A stretch of DNA of 64,000 nucleotides from Trema orientale (GCA_002914845.1 JXTC01000307.1:72230-136229), one strand, 5' to 3'; shown: positions 48,326-62,035, numbered from the stretch's first letter. Translations and numbers: made by a program. Notes: a model not told the origin generated them from the sequence alone.

Positions 48326-49932
48326 CTAAGTATAGCATTTGTTACCACTAGAAAAATTTGTGGACATCTCAGTGGGGCATGGCGACGAAGAGTCCCATAG
48401 CAAGCTCGGCTTCCATGGATCTGCCATAGCCGTGTTCAAAGGCGGCAACGGCAAACTACTGAAGGGATTAAATCCAAGTGATCGAACAGCGTCCCACGTC
48501 TGATCTTGATCTTGATCTTGATCTAGATTATTATGATTCTTAATCATGGTATCTTGATCTGTTGTTCTAGCACCAGCACTACTGCTTATATTGCCAAGAA
48601 TATTCCCTTGAAGCAACTCATAGGGTAAAGCCATTGAGTAGCCATTCATATTGTTATTACATTGGTCCTGTGATATTCCACTGATCAAATCAATACCCTG
48701 ATCCCGATCATGATGAAAGGCCTTGGAACCGAAATGATTATGATCTCCAAGCACCGAAGACGACATGTTTAGCAACATGGAAGGAGAAAAATTATTATCC
48801 GGAGGGGATGAGAATAGGAAGCTATCTGGGGAAAAGTCTCCACTAGAAATGTTAGTATTGGCGTTTTGATAGGCTTTATAGGAGGCAAAGTCAACAGGAG
48901 AGAAAGTCATACTAGTGCTACTGGTATTGTTAGAGGAGTTTTGTATGTCCTTTATGGCAGTAATAGTTCTATTACAGAACTGGATTGGTGATGAACTGGT
49001 TTTTGTAGTGATTGACATACTATTGCCTGTCTCTGAACTAAGCTGAGTTGTGCTATTTGGTTGATCTGGTAAGTGAGAGACCCAAGATTGAGAGAGAGCT
49101 CTTTGAGCTGAAGAGTTGGTTTTCTTGAATATTCTACATATTGCCCAAGAATCCTGCAAGTCATAATCACATGAAAATAGTTAAAACCAAGTTTATAATA
49201 TTATGATACATAATATTTTACACCAAAAAGGTAAAAGTAAGATTATTTGAATTTGAAACTCATGCACTTTACATTAGCAGGGAAGCTTTTGTCCAATTTC
49301 TTTGATGGTACAACTGAGTGATCGGTAAGAGAAGGTAGCCGAAACTCATGCATCATCCAGTCAGTTTTGACACCCTTGGCAGCTCTGCCTTTGTAGAAAA
49401 CAAGAGACTTCTTCAAGCCAATGCACTTGGTGCCCTCCGACGAGTAAATAGGCCGGTCAGTTCCAGTGGCCTTCCAAAACCCAGCTCCTGTAACCCGGTT
49501 GGGCCTGGCGCTGTTCCTGTATTTTCTGTCCCTAGGGCAGTAGAAATACCACTCTTTCTCTCCGGTGCTCGCCAACTCTGCGTGATACCAAAGAAGAAAA
49601 TTTTGGAGCCAAAAAAACTTGTCAGTTTTCCATTATTACTAAAGGAAAGTACCCGAAATATTTGATATATATGCCTGTGCGTGTATATGTATAAAAGATG
49701 ACGATGATGATGATGATGATATATATATATATATATATGACTTACTAGGAAGATCCCAGGGATCATGTTTATAGATGTCAAGTTGCTTGATGAGCTCAAT
49801 CGAGAGAGGGCGCTGTTGAATCTTCCTCTTGAGATAAAACCCAACAAGCTCCTCATCAGTTGGATGGAATCTAAAACCCGGCAGCATCACATCCTCCACT
49901 TTATAATCTCCTTCACTTCTCTCATTATCCAT
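48326..49932 (-). CDS. FEZ: NAC transcription factor, FEZ/ANAC009-like, 439 aa, 3 exons
   Basis: Exons 49932-49746, 49577-49273 and 49153-48326 (minus strand); introns are GT-AG and sit where NAC genes usually have them. The N-terminal NAC domain (about residues 15-170) contains subdomain [63 protein letters not shown] then [35 protein letters not shown] and WMMHEFRLP, and [11 protein letters not shown]. This closely follows Arabidopsis FEZ, a nuclear regulator of root-cap stem-cell divisions. The C-terminal part is Ser/Asn/Gln-rich, as is usual for activation regions, with a short DQDQDQDQ repeat. FEZ identity rests on recalled family similarity; a sister clade member such as ANAC094 is possible. 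Intron 1 holds an ATG/AT microsatellite. Confidence 0.9.
49690..49740. repeat. (GAT)n(AT)n compound microsatellite in NAC intron 1
   Basis: A run of GAT/ATG units followed by about 10 AT units lies just inside the first intron, ending 7 bp before the exon 1 splice donor (49745-49744 on the minus strand). Length variation here could be a marker and might affect splicing. Confidence 0.85.
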
Positions 49933-51780
49933 AATATATAACAGTCTATTATAAACCCTAAAAGGAAAAAAAGAGAAGGCTAAAAACTAATATTTATGAT
50001 AAGGGTTTTTTTCTTTTTGATCAAATGGATCAACCAAAGACAACTTCTTGTTAAAGTTTCTCAACTCAAGAATAGTGAGAAAGTAGTACTGAACAAACTT
50101 GTTTGAATATCTTACAAGACATGAGCTAATATTCAAGCTGTCAAAGAAAAACCCTAAAATATGTAGTAGTAGTAGTAGTAATAGTAGTAGTACTTGAGAG
50201 AGTAAGGGAAACCCTAAATTTGAAGGGCAATATAAGGTTCCCGAGAAGGGGTCTGGCTCCGAAGGATCAGCCGCCTTTTCTGGTGACTTTAAGGACGGTG
50301 TGCTTAAGAGAAGAAGGTAATAATATTGGGCAAATAATTAAGTTTAGAAGATCACAACTACAACTACCAAGAAATTAAAACCCTCAAGTCAAGAAAGCTA
50401 TAGGGGGGGACTCTTATTTATGATCATTTGTACCTGAAAATGAAATAGTCTCATTTGGTGTTTTGTTTAATCCAAATGAAGGAATCTCAATGAGCTCCTA
50501 AATCAGCAGTTTATGGGGATTTGAGTCCATTTTTAATTAAGTCCCCCAATTATCATATCAAATAATCTAAAAGTCTCTTCTCTATCCACTGCGAATCAAG
50601 ACAAAGAAAATTTTCAAAGGCTTTAAATATTATACATATGTACATATTACTTGTCTTAAGATTTGAATAGTTATTTGGAAACTTACGTGGACCTGAACTT
50701 ATTGCTTCCAACACAAAGCTCTCAAATTAAAATAGTTAATTAAAGATTAATATTAATTTAAGTGATACAAGTTTCTCAGAATCCGAAAATCCCGTTTCTA
50801 TTCCATTCCCCAGAGCTTCTATTCCACTGACTTTGTCGGATTAAATCAATATATTTTTAGGGTCGTCAGATTTGAGATCAGATACATACTGCCAAAAGAT
50901 TAATACGTGTGATATTTATATTATGGAAATCTAGTGATGAGGTGACTTAAGGGACCACTTCTAACATGGTAAAATTATATGTTGACCCACCACCAATATA
51001 ATTATAATCTCTGTCATTACCATTATTTACTTTTTTCATAAACCAAGTCAAATGAGAACATATTCGTCTCATGCCCTTTCCATTTTTTCGGTCGGTGAAA
51101 TGTGTAATAAATTTCTTCATGTAAAATGGGGAGAAATTATACTGTTTATGTTTTTTTCTTTAATTCTTTTTTTTTTCTTTTTGAGAAATCTGTATTGAAG
51201 TGATACTTGAGAAATTAACTATACTCCATATATATATATGTGTGTGCAGGTGCATGCGTATAATGTTGTCCGTCTCTAAATATATGAGTTCGGACGGGAA
51301 CGAGTATACAATAGGAATTTTTTTTTTTATTCTCTATTGATAAGGAAATTAATTTTGACTTTTAAATTTTAATTTAATAATTATAATTAAATGCATTGAA
51401 ACAAATTCTAATATGAATTAAATAATAATATTTATTTTTATAACTACTAGATTGAACTTTTGAACTTTTAACGGTCAAAATTGAATTCTCTACCAATTAT
51501 AGAGAATAAAAAAAAATCCCTACTATACTATATTCAACAAAAATAAGTATTAATATTTTACCTAATGTTCAAAACTCATTCTTTTTCTTTCCGATTTCAT
51601 CATAGAAATAGCTAGAAAATCTTCCAGCAAAAAATTAAAAAGAAAATAAAAAAACTGGTACTAGACTATTTAAGCCAGTCAAACACATAAAACTAGTACT
51701 AGATTATTTAATTTGCCTCTGAGAGAAAATTATAGAAAAGTAAGTTATCACGTATGAGGTTGTACATTTTTTTTTCCGGG
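49933..51780. other. NAC upstream region and intergenic DNA
   Basis: Includes a (GTA)n/(TAG)n run at about 50164-50192 in the likely promoter or leader, and a GC-richer patch at 50235-50310. No TATA box could be assigned with confidence. No other gene was recognised. Confidence 0.45.
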
Positions 51781-51792
51781 CTGGAAAGGAGG

Positions 51793-51857
<65 letters not shown>
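51793..51857. repeat. Pure (AT)n microsatellite, about 65 bp
   Basis: An uninterrupted AT dinucleotide run of about 32 units between GGTT and CATGTG. Such tracts are highly length-variable. Confidence 0.95.
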
Positions 51858-51860
<3 letters not shown>

Positions 51861-54045
51861 GTGTTTATGTAGTTTTTTTTTTCTAAGCATGGAAATGTGT
51901 AGTACTATGGGTTGATTTAATAGAGATGGCTGATTTTGGTCATTTCTGAAGCACAAGTCAAGATTTCTCTGATTTTGTGGACTTTGGAATTCCCTAGTAT
52001 AGGTTTCCTCAATTTCTTGCTTTTAGTAAAACCAAAAAGGTTACAAACAACGAAACTGGAACTACACAGTTTGAACTTCCTTAAGATTTAGGCCCTCACA
52101 CATAATTATCATTTGACATTAGGTATTTAATTAGTCAAAATTGTTGTACTAATTAAGTTCGCAAATTAGACATGTTTATGGGAAGTATAGCAAGGTAAGT
52201 AGAGTGTATTAAATGAAGAAGTGACACTGAGTCAAATGGCAAAACTTGGGACTCCAAATTCAGTGAAACTCCCCAAATCTAGCCCTCGGTTGGAACCCTT
52301 CTTGTCTGTTCCTTGACCTAGGGCTTGCTTCCCAAGCGTGCAACCAAAATTTTAAAATAAGGATTAAGGGGTCAAACTCTTCAAGCCCAAGCATCTATAC
52401 CTCTTTCTACGTGAACATTAACCCTCTTCTTCATAGTTCATATCAATCATGTAATAATCTGTAAAGTGGCAAGTCCAGTCCACTACAGTGCTTCATATAA
52501 TTCTCTCTCCTAAATGTAGAATCTGAAACTATCACCATCTGAGTTCAATTTCAAAGTTTAATTTCCATTGATACGAGTTTTGTAGCCCTTTTTTTCAAAA
52601 CTAGTAGCAGTAATGTGGTGCGAGTAATATCGTGCATACCAAGTCTCAATTCTCAGATTCACCCACATATTAGATAGTCGTGCATCCAGTCCACCACGAA
52701 AGGAGGCATTGCATTATTGATATAGTGTCAAGTAACATCGTAAATGTTTCAATATGTCATATGTTAAAATATTAAATCAAATATGCCCTTTAATATCAAT
52801 ATCGTGTCACATGCTAAAATATTAAGTCGAATATACCCTCTATTATTATGTTAAAGCATTAATGTCACAGTTTTGTTATGTCTGTTTAGAAGGAAAACAT
52901 ATTCACATTTTAGAAGGAAAAACAAAACGCAGAAAAATCATTTTGCTAGGAAAAGGTAGTTTAGAGGAGCAGTAATATCAGGTATGAATCTTCACTATTG
53001 CTTTTGAAAATCCAAGAACCGAAAAAAAAAGGGGGGAAGGGAGAAAGAAAAATGACCTCCAGCATTGTTTCTCACCGCATTATTAAGTGAAACTTGGATT
53101 GTACATATGTATACACAATTGTCAATAGAATTGGGTTATGTTTTTCAAACTAAGCCCCCTATGCCCCCCTCTTTTCTCCCTTGATATAGATTTACATTTA
53201 TCCCTTTTCACGTTTTCGGCACAATAAACCTTTTAAAAATAATAATAATAATACTCCATTAAAACACATCATGGAGTAGTGTATTGGAGGACAGCTACGA
53301 ACCTAACACCCACTTTGTCTTCAACCACTAGTATACTAGTCAATTATCATGCTTAGCCCAATCCACAGTTAAGCCATCACACGCTACAGCCAACTAAGGC
53401 TAGCTCAATTAGTCCAAAATTTAAGAGATTTGTGCGTGAATTTAGAGAGTTTATAGTTCAAACTTTGATAGTAAAGGATGTGTGAGTTATTTTCCTTTAC
53501 TTTTGTAATAATAAGTGGTCATTAAAAAAATAAAAAATAAAAATAAAAAAAAAAAACCATCCAACCAGCTTAACTATATAATAATTTGTACATCTTACTA
53601 AAAATAAAGATGAATATAGACTATAGTTTATAGTCCATATGACAGGTGTCAACGAAAGAACGCACCCTAGAGTACCCTTAGCTCTTTCAAAAGACACGTG
53701 TATAATTGTGTCGTATTTTTTTAAACAATAATGTCTAAAACCAGTTCAGTTGTGAGAGACAAAGCAAAACTGTCATTGACGTTCATAAATTGTATAAAAC
53801 GTTAATCCTATTATATAATTATATATACAATTGGCTGGCTGACATGGTGGACAGAGTAAATGGTAATGCATTCATATCTCAAACTTTTTTTTCAGTTAAC
53901 TTTCACATTGAGTAGCTCCAGACTATTTTCCACCTGATCTAAATCACTTACATAACAAGGAAACATAGAAATAAATTTATCCATGTGTGTAATGAGATAA
54001 GGCAGTAAAACATATGCTCTGCTCAATCAACTAAAAAGAAGTGGA
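51858..54045. other. Intergenic, no gene seen
   Basis: AT-rich. A loosely duplicated block of about 55 bp (TGTCA(T/C)ATG(T/C)TAAAATATTAA) lies at 52755-52845. The right end should include the protease gene's 3' untranslated region. Short frames look random. Confidence 0.5.
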
Positions 54046-56923
54046 TCAGGTAGCCTGCAACAATTCCTTGATATCATATCCTTGAAGCTACATAAAACAA
54101 TCAACCAGAAAAAGAGATCTAAGCACTCAATACAAAACCGAAATTGTGAAGTAAGCAAGTTCGTTGACACAAAAATAGGTCGGCTTGCCCCTTGGCAGAA
54201 CAAATTAATAGAGCGGAGATAAAATATTACCTGAAGGAATGTGAGAAGCAATATTACTCCTGAGTTCCAGAAAGCATGTATGGTGATAGGTGTCAGAAGG
54301 TTACGAGTTTGAGCGTATGAAAAGCCCATAGCAGCACCTACATAGATGGCGAAAGTATATGAAGAGCTTTTAAGTGTGATCCAAAAAACCAAGAATATGA
54401 TTATGTAGAATGTGTATTGTTACTAGCTTTCCAGAAATTCTTGTAGCTGTTGACAGGGTACAAAAAGTAGTCTAAAATTTTCCAGATTGAACTTACCCAG
54501 TACAAACAGCTGGGGAAACTCTCCAGGAGTTAGATGCGCCAGTGCGAAAACAGCTGCACTAATAATGACGGCAACTGGCGTAGGTACCCTGTGGAAAAGA
54601 AAATTATTAATAATATTAATTGATGAGTGCTGTTATTTAAAAAACCCATCCCCTGTTTAACCAAGTGGTTGAAGATTTTCCAAATGAGACATTAGCAAGA
54701 ACTATGTTGTGTTTTTCCTCATTTTATTATAAAGTAGAGAGAACCAGAGTTTTGAGAAATGATTATAAGTTCTTGGGTCATATTAAACAAGACATTAGCA
54801 AGAACTACTTTATGCTTCCTTATTTTGTACAGTAAAATTATAGAAACTCCACAAATTAGAGATCGGAAACAAACTATACCACTTTGTCAGGGATACCATA
54901 AAAAACCCTCGAAACACAGACTCCTCAAGAATTGGAGCTAGAACTCCCGTGATTCCAACCAAGCATGCAGTGCTACAATAACAACCAATACACTTGATCA
55001 ATTTCTTAATCCTAAAGTTTCTTGTTGCAGTGTTTAGCTCATTGAATCGACAAGATACTGCCAAAAGATGTGAATGTTTTACTTATCACTTTCCATTCAG
55101 AAGTACCTGATACTTGAAGACCCAATCAGCGGAAGCAAGCGGACTAAGGCATCTGTCTGAAACAAGGTTAAAGAGATCAATATAGAATGTGATACACATT
55201 GCATTTTGTTTCTCAATATATTGTTCCATCATAAGAGCTAGTTCACATAAAAATCAATCAATACTTCAATTATTATATCATCCGCATCTAAAATGATAGG
55301 AAGAAATTAAAAAATGAGCACCAAATAAATTCCTAACCTCTCTTTGTGGGCTTTCACCACTGAAAAAAGACACAGCAACTCCTGTTAACGAAATGGCAGC
55401 TACAGCACCAACAAGACCAATCCCTGCCCACAAGAGCCACCCTTTCCGTAGACTGAATGGCTCCCTCAAATCTGAAACAACGGTACTTTATATCAATTTA
55501 ATGGAATCAGATACATTGCTGCACCCTCAGTGAACACATTTGATAAAGATAAACAATATCAGGCAAGATGAGCTACATAAATGAACACAACAATGGTTTT
55601 TGCATGAATTCATAACTGGAAACTTGGCTTAACATGTGTAAGTTTACGTGTGAATTCATGCGACTGCAGCCAAACAGGAAAACAGCAGCAGAAAAGGAAA
55701 AGTCCCCAATAAAATAAAAATAATTTAAAAATATTTTATGCTCGGAAAGATGAATGAAAGTGTTTGCAAAGATTAATACCATAGCGGTATATGTCTTCAG
55801 GCAGTGGTTGGAAGGAGTTAGCAACGCCATATAAAACTCCAAGTACAACTGCAGTTGTAATGCTGCCAAAACAAGTCAATCAGATCAAATCCTATTATGG
55901 GCTTCTAATCCGATAATACCAACGTAATGCACTCATTACCAGATTAAACTCAGGCGTTTTTAGGGGATAATAACATTTAACAGTGACCTCAGATGTAAGG
56001 AACAGTCCCCCCTCCTCTTTCGGCAGATTAGACTTTCTTATACTATACCAAATTCTTTATAACTCAGACTAAAGCAGTGTAAAGCAAAAAGATGCATACC
56101 CTTGATCAATAAACAAAATCTCTGCCTTCTCATCTAAACTCAGTTCCTCAATACGAAGTCCTAGGTACGGTATAGCTGCTGCCTCTACTAATCCTGTCAA
56201 AACAAAACTGCCTGGAAAAAAATCAACTTTGTTCTACATCAAAAACTAGAAACCAATGAACCAGCTAATAACAAATAAAAATGCTTCAATAAAGAGAGAT
56301 AATGTTCATTGCAACATTCCTTATAAGTGTGTAATATATATATATATATGTTTTGAAAAGATTGCCAAGAACCCAAAAATGGCACCTTATTCCACAAGCA
56401 AAGGAGGTCAAGGACGCTGTTTGCCATCCCCAAGGCACCTCCCAGCGCTCCAGAATCGGCCAGTCCAATCTAGTTTCCTAAAATTTTTCACTAAACGTTT
56501 AAGCTAAGCTTTAATCCCTTAATGCTTAACACACAGAAGAATCATATCACTCCCATGACCAACTTCCCTTCACAGAAATTTCCCATGTAACTCGCATAAA
56601 AATCCAAAATTGCAAATAACCCAAAACCCATTACCGTTTTAAGCTCGAAAAAACGTTACCTTTCCTTGGAGACCATCTTTGGATTTGTCCCCGGCATTAA
56701 AGCAGCAAACAGAACGCGACTTCCTCTGTTTGAGCTTCGGTTCAGGGAGCCATGGAACTCGACTTGGGTGGCTAAATTTTAAGCTTCTGTGCTCGTTGAG
56801 AAAACGGGCACGAGGCTGTTTAATAGATATTTTTGAGGAATTTACCTTCGGAGAATACGAGAAGCAATAAAGGGAGGATTGAGCTGCAAACGTGAATGTC
56901 CTCGAAACCATATTTTTGGTCAT
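54046..56923 (-). CDS. SCO4: Plastid CPBP-family (CAAX-like) membrane protease, 354 aa, 10 exons
   Basis: Exons (minus strand) 56923-56660, 56477-56386, 56207-56100, 55862-55780, 55471-55338, 55156-55107, 54972-54880, 54588-54497, 54337-54231 and 54087-54046; all are GT-AG and the frame is kept. The first 80 or so residues are Ser/Lys/Arg-rich and poor in acidic residues, as in a chloroplast transit peptide. The core has several hydrophobic helices and the CPBP motifs: LAPILEESVFRGFFMVSL (EExxxR), VFALAHLTPGEFPQLF (FxxxH) and TIHAFWNSG (HxxxN). Sequence and length follow Arabidopsis At5g60750, which I recall as SNOWY COTYLEDON 4, needed for photosynthetic acclimation to high light. It should sit in a plastid membrane; its substrate is unknown. 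The ATG at 56923 was chosen; ATGs at 56911 and far upstream at 57112 are alternatives. Confidence 0.9.
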
Positions 56924-57202
56924 AAAATTCTGGTTTTGAATTCTGGGTAATATAGTTTGGTGGGTTTTGTTTAGCGTTAGCTCAATAGACGGAGCGAGTG
57001 AGTGATGAAAGAGTAGATAAGGCTGTGCAGCTGGGCAGCGGGGAAATGCGATCATACGACGCACTCTGATATCTGATATCCCCGTAGGTCCTGCAATATA
57101 GTATAACGACATGTCGTTTGAGAGAAGTTAAAAACTATTTTAATCGTTTTTTCTTTTGGGACACGATTATTAATTCCCAAAAAAAAGAACTGTAGGGGGA
57201 AA

Positions 57203-58250
57203 GGACTTGGATCCCCTGTCCAAAACCTCTGTCCCAAATCCTGTCCACCCTATCACAACAAGCCACCTCATTTAAAAAACTCCAATAACATTTGAACGGA
57301 GTTATCTTTTGATTTGCCGTTTCGGAGACCAAACACCGGAGTCATTTTCCTTTCCTGTTAAAATAGGGGATTCTCGGCAAGACGCAAAAGCGAGTAAAAA
57401 AAAATGAAATAAAATAACACAACTTAATGCAAGAAGACTCGGACCAGTACAAAACATATTGTCCAACATGCTCCTATTCCATATGAGCTTTAACAATTTC
57501 ATGGGATAATATATAAATACATAAATATATCAATTTCATTAATTGAACCTAAATATAATGTGTCGTATTATATTTCCTTTCCGGAATTTTTTTTAAAAAA
57601 TTTCCTTTACAGATTTTTTCTACAGCGTTTCAAAATAGACCGAAATCTGGATGATCTAAACTTTACTTGTCTCCTGCCATCCTATTCCTTAATGACTTTT
57701 TCATATGCAAATCCAATTGAGCTTTTCCCCAAATTTTTCATACATCGGATCTAATTTAGATCTTAACAAAATTTTCTAATTCTTTATTGTTGGATATCAA
57801 GTTTATTAGTGATTTAAAATAAGGTTTATATTTTCATTTTGTTTTTCAAGCTGTAAGTCAGTGGGTATTTTCTCTATGGGTAAGTTTTTGAATGACATGT
57901 TTCTGAGTTTATAACTTTGGCCTTCAGATAATATTTAGTCTACTTTTGATGGTTTTCTGGATTGTCTTTATCACCTGTTTTTCTTTAGTAAAGTCAAGAG
58001 GTCTATTTCCTATTGAAATTGTTAAATCTAGATTAATGGAGTCTTATTTCCCATTCTTCTCTTTGTTTCTCATGTTCATCAGCTGGTTTAGATAAACAAA
58101 TAATTAACTCTCTCCCTTCTAAGTTCTTTCGTTTGCCGTTTGGTTTAGATAACTCTGTTAAAATGTTATTTGAGTTTTTAAATGAGGTGGCTTGTTGTGA
58201 TAGGGTGAACAGGATTTGGGACAGAGGTTTTGGACAGGGGATCCAAGTCC
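57203..58250. mobile_element. Mutator-like element, 1048 bp, upstream of the protease gene
   Basis: A perfect 9-bp repeat AGGGGGAAA flanks it (57194-57202 and 58251-58259). The left arm GGACTTGGATCCCCTGTCC is exactly inverted at the right end, and the inverted similarity runs for about 130 bp (TGTGATAGGGTGAACAGG versus CCTGTCCACCCTATCACA, then CTTTTGATTTGCCGTTT). No transposase or recognisable gene fragment was found inside. It starts 280 bp upstream of the protease ATG. Confidence 0.85.
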
Positions 58251-58519
58251 AGGGGGAAAAGGTTTGGAGAATGATGATTGAAACTTGAGTCAACTCGTCC
58301 TAGTTCTAATCTAACTAAGTAGTTGAGAAATTCACCAAAAAATGTTTCCTAAAAATGTGCAAGTAAACACATGTGTGGGTGAGAAATGAAAACAATTCCC
58401 GTAGAAACATTTTTATTATGGTCCATTACGGATTGAAATTGTGTTAGAATAGTTATAAAAGGAAATTCTATTTCACCTCCTTCACCTCTTTTTTTTTAAT
58501 GATTGATGTCAGATTAATT

Positions 58520-59450
58520 AATGGTTACTCTAATCTTGTGATTAATTGGTTACCACTAATCAATTTAGTTACTCGTTATTTCGATTATGAATTACCAATA
58601 ACCAATCTAATTACTAGTTATCAATTTAGTTATTAATTACTAGAGTAGTAACAAGATTGGATACTAGACTAGTTATTATATTGGTTGCTAGTTTCTAGTT
58701 ACCACTGCCAATTTGGTTATTGGTTTCTGTTTATCACTACCGATTCAGTAACAGGTTTCTAGTTACCACTACCAATTTGGTTTAGAATGGTAACAAGATT
58801 GGATACTAGACTAGTTATTATATTGGTAACTAGTTACTAGTTACCACTGCTAATTTAGTTATTAGTTTATGTTTATTACTACCGATTCGGTAACGGGTTT
58901 CTAGTTATCACTACTAATTTCTAGTTGCTAGTTACTAATTTCGTTACTAGTTACTGGTAATAAATTAAGTTGCCAATAGCCAATTTGGTTACTAGTTATC
59001 CATTTGGTTACTAGTTTCTAGACAAACTGGTTATTGATTATTAATAACTAATTTAGTTACCAGTTACCAATTTTGTTACTTTTCGGTTATCAGTTACCAA
59101 TAACCAATCTAATTATAAGTTACTAATTTGGTTACTAATTACTATAGTAGTAACAAAGTTGGGTACCAAACTAGTTATCATATTGGTTACTAGTTTCAAA
59201 TTACCACTACCAATTTAGTAACTGATTTCCGCTCATCACTACCAATTTGGTTATGGGTTTTGAGTTACCATTAACAATTTAGTTACTGGTTACAGATTTC
59301 TAGCTACCACTACCAATTTTTATTTACTAGTTACTAGTAACTGATTAAATTACCAGTACTAGTTACCAGTAACCGATTAAGTTCCTAATAGCCAATTTTG
59401 TTACTAGTTACCCATTTAGTTACTAGTTTCTAGACAATTAGTTACCACAG
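58520..59450 (+). repeat. Degenerate satellite-like block of TTACTAGTT/ACCAATTT units
   Basis: About 930 bp built from loosely repeated modules such as GGTTACTAGTTACCA, TTTGGTTACTAGTTTCTAG and CACTACCAATTTAGTTA. A longer unit is superimposed: TAACAAGATTGGATACTAGA starts at 58649 and 58791 (142 bp apart), with a diverged relative at 59151. There is no coding potential. It is not a simple microsatellite; expansion by unequal exchange is likely. Confidence 0.8.
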
Positions 59451-62035
59451 GTCATTGGCACAATGAACTAGAACTACACATAATAGATCAATACCACTAT
59501 AGTATAGTTTAAAAAAAACAGAGAAAGAAGAATAGACCAAAATAATCTCTGTTTCCACTTAAAATGATTATTAAGAATATAAATAAATAAACCAGTTAAA
59601 TAATCAGGAGAAGTTCTTAATCTACCAAGCGCCAGAACTAAAGATCTCTTTGATTTAAAGAGATCAACTCTACCACAAATATAAAGTGAAATAAAAAGAA
59701 ATAGTTTTACTTCACAAAAAATAATCAACCTCTCAAAAGAAGTAATTTTTTATTTTACTAGAAGGAAAATAAAAACGTTATTGAAGACCATATACAAGTA
59801 ATGTTGCAATACCACCAAAACTAGTGATCAAGACATACAAAAGAAAAAAAAAAAAAAGAAACAATTTGAGGCAAACTACTACTGATAGCCTTCCCTGTGT
59901 TAAGCTTGTATTTAGTTGCTCTACATTGTAGGTATACACATATTCATTCTTATATACAATAACAAAACAAATAAATCATAACAACAGGTTGAATGAGGAA
60001 GAAGAAGAAGAAGACAGAGAGGATGGGTCTTGAGAGAAAGCGTAGGATTATGGGTCTTGAAATAATTACTAAAATTCAAAGAAAGCAGAAGATGATGGAT
60101 CGCCGGCCATCGGAGCCGAGGAGACAAGGTTGCCAACTCTTAGATCTAAGCGAGAGGAAAAGAAAAAGAGGAGAAAAAAAATAATATAATATTTTTCGAA
60201 AAAATACCGTACGAAAAATATAAAAAAAGTAAGGCACCTTATATTTGATATTAATTTTTAAAACTCCGTGTATCTCCTAATTTTCTCCATTTTATATGAT
60301 TTAACTTATAGAGTAGGTTTTAATAAGGTATTTAAGTAAGGAAAAATATCATAGAATGACTTTGTATTACTTATTTCCTATGAAATCTTTGTATTTTTTA
60401 AAATACAAAAAAAAAAAAAAAAAACGTTGAGTTTGATTTTTTATTTTAAAAATCCTTATTACCCTCCAAATTGGGGGAATTGATTAATAAAAAAAAAAAC
60501 CTAGTAATTGTAAATTTGGACTTAGACTAAATAGTTTATACTATTTTCTAAACAATATTTTGTCCTTTTAAAAAAAAATGACCGACTAAAGTGATATAAC
60601 AGTGTTTGTTGAACTGTTCATGCATTTAAAAACAAAATAAAATGTAATATAATCGTAAATATACCTTCCATTTGTATTCGACAAAAGGTTAAGTTGTTGG
60701 AGGGATTTTCACTTTGGTCACTCTAGTTTTAACGTGGAATTTAAGGTCCATAAAGCAAATGCATTTTAAGGTTTTTTTTTATTTTTTATTGAAAAAAAAT
60801 GTGACAATGTAAATACTTTTCATCACTTGGAAGATACATTTGTACTTTTTCGATTTATCAAAATAGATACTAATTGGAAGCATATTAATTTGAGGATTGA
60901 ATATGGAATATAACATGATATTGATAAGTATCAGATAGGTAGAAGCTGCCATGATTAATGTATAGGATAAGAAATAAATGTATTGGTCCCATAAGTATAG
61001 GGATGGGCCTCACGAGGTCCAATGGGAATGCATGCCATTATTGAACCCAAAAGGCTTTATGGTTTTATTTGTTTACAATTTCTCCGTGGGGTTCCTCGAA
61101 TATTTGCCTGTTTGGGCTCATCGACTGTGGAGTGAGCCGTGGACACCCCTGCTTCTTAATTTCTTAACAGTTTTTCCACTGATTTGCCAATCCATTCGTG
61201 CAATTCTATGATTCTTTAAAAAATTGTGAAACTTTGACTATTTATCTGTTTATGGGGTTGGAGGATAGATTAGTAATGCTCATTTACCCATAATTATTCA
61301 GTTGAGTAGGTGGAGGAAATTCCAAAACAAAAAAATCTAAATTCAAAATTTTATATTACAATTTTTCAAAATTTAGAATTTTGTTATTCTCAAAAGAATT
61401 TAGGATTTTGTGTGAAGAGAAAATGGTGAAAATGCAAAATTGATTGCGTAGTGAAAATGCATGCAAAAAAAGTCCGGAAAATAACAAAATGAAAGTGTTA
61501 CCAAACAAGGGGTTAACTTTTCATATTTACCTTCTTTGTTAAAAAATTAGGGGAAACTGCGAGGACAATGGATATTGGATATGGTTCAAGTCCAATTTTC
61601 GCTGCTACTAGTCCATAAAATGATTAGTAATAATAATTATGCCCTTAAATTGTGACAAAGTCCTTGTTTTCCTGTGCTTTGTTTCTGTTTCTTCATATAT
61701 ACAATTTTTTTTTTTTTTTTTGCAATTAAAAAGACCATAGGAGAGCTGACTAATATATCAATGTGTTATAAATAGAATATTTATATTGTGCTTTAGGTAC
61801 TCCAAAATCATGTTCAGCACATTCCCTAGATCGGACCTAAATCTAGATACCATAACGCTAAACATTATAAAAAGCCGACAACCAAACACATACCAAATAC
61901 TTCTGTAGTCTGTACATTCATGTATACCTGAAGATAATAGTTTTATGATCTCACTTATTGCTCCACCATTTATTTAATTAAAAATATGATAAATTATCTG
62001 ACATGATAGAAAATCATGCAGTTTTTTAAATATAA
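59451..62035. other. Intergenic, no gene seen
   Basis: AT-rich. A GA-rich stretch lies at 59995-60185. A sequence with an inverted-repeat feel (AATACCGTACGAAAAATAT near 60205) resembles the ends of the 10.7-kb MITE. A 77-codon open frame at 60978-61211 has no recognisable similarity. GTTACCAAACAAGGGGTTA at 61498-61516 looks like one end of a TIR element, but its partner was not found. Confidence 0.45.

Noticed and set aside
49413..49856. Minus-strand 147-codon frame overlapping NAC exons 1 and 2 in another frame
   Set aside because: Runs through the intron microsatellite and does not match any family; the NAC frame explains the region.
56924..57112. N-terminal extension of the protease from an upstream ATG
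   Set aside because: The added residues do not look like a transit peptide and the DNA looks like leader sequence; the start at 56923 gives a normal plastid-targeted protein.
57194..58259. Shared promoter or palindromic gene pair as an explanation for the inverted arms
   Set aside because: The perfect 9-bp direct repeat outside the arms is better explained by a Mutator-like insertion.
60978..61211. Plus-strand 77-codon frame rich in hydrophobic residues and Trp
   Set aside because: No recognisable domain, no splice partners and no promoter; likely chance.
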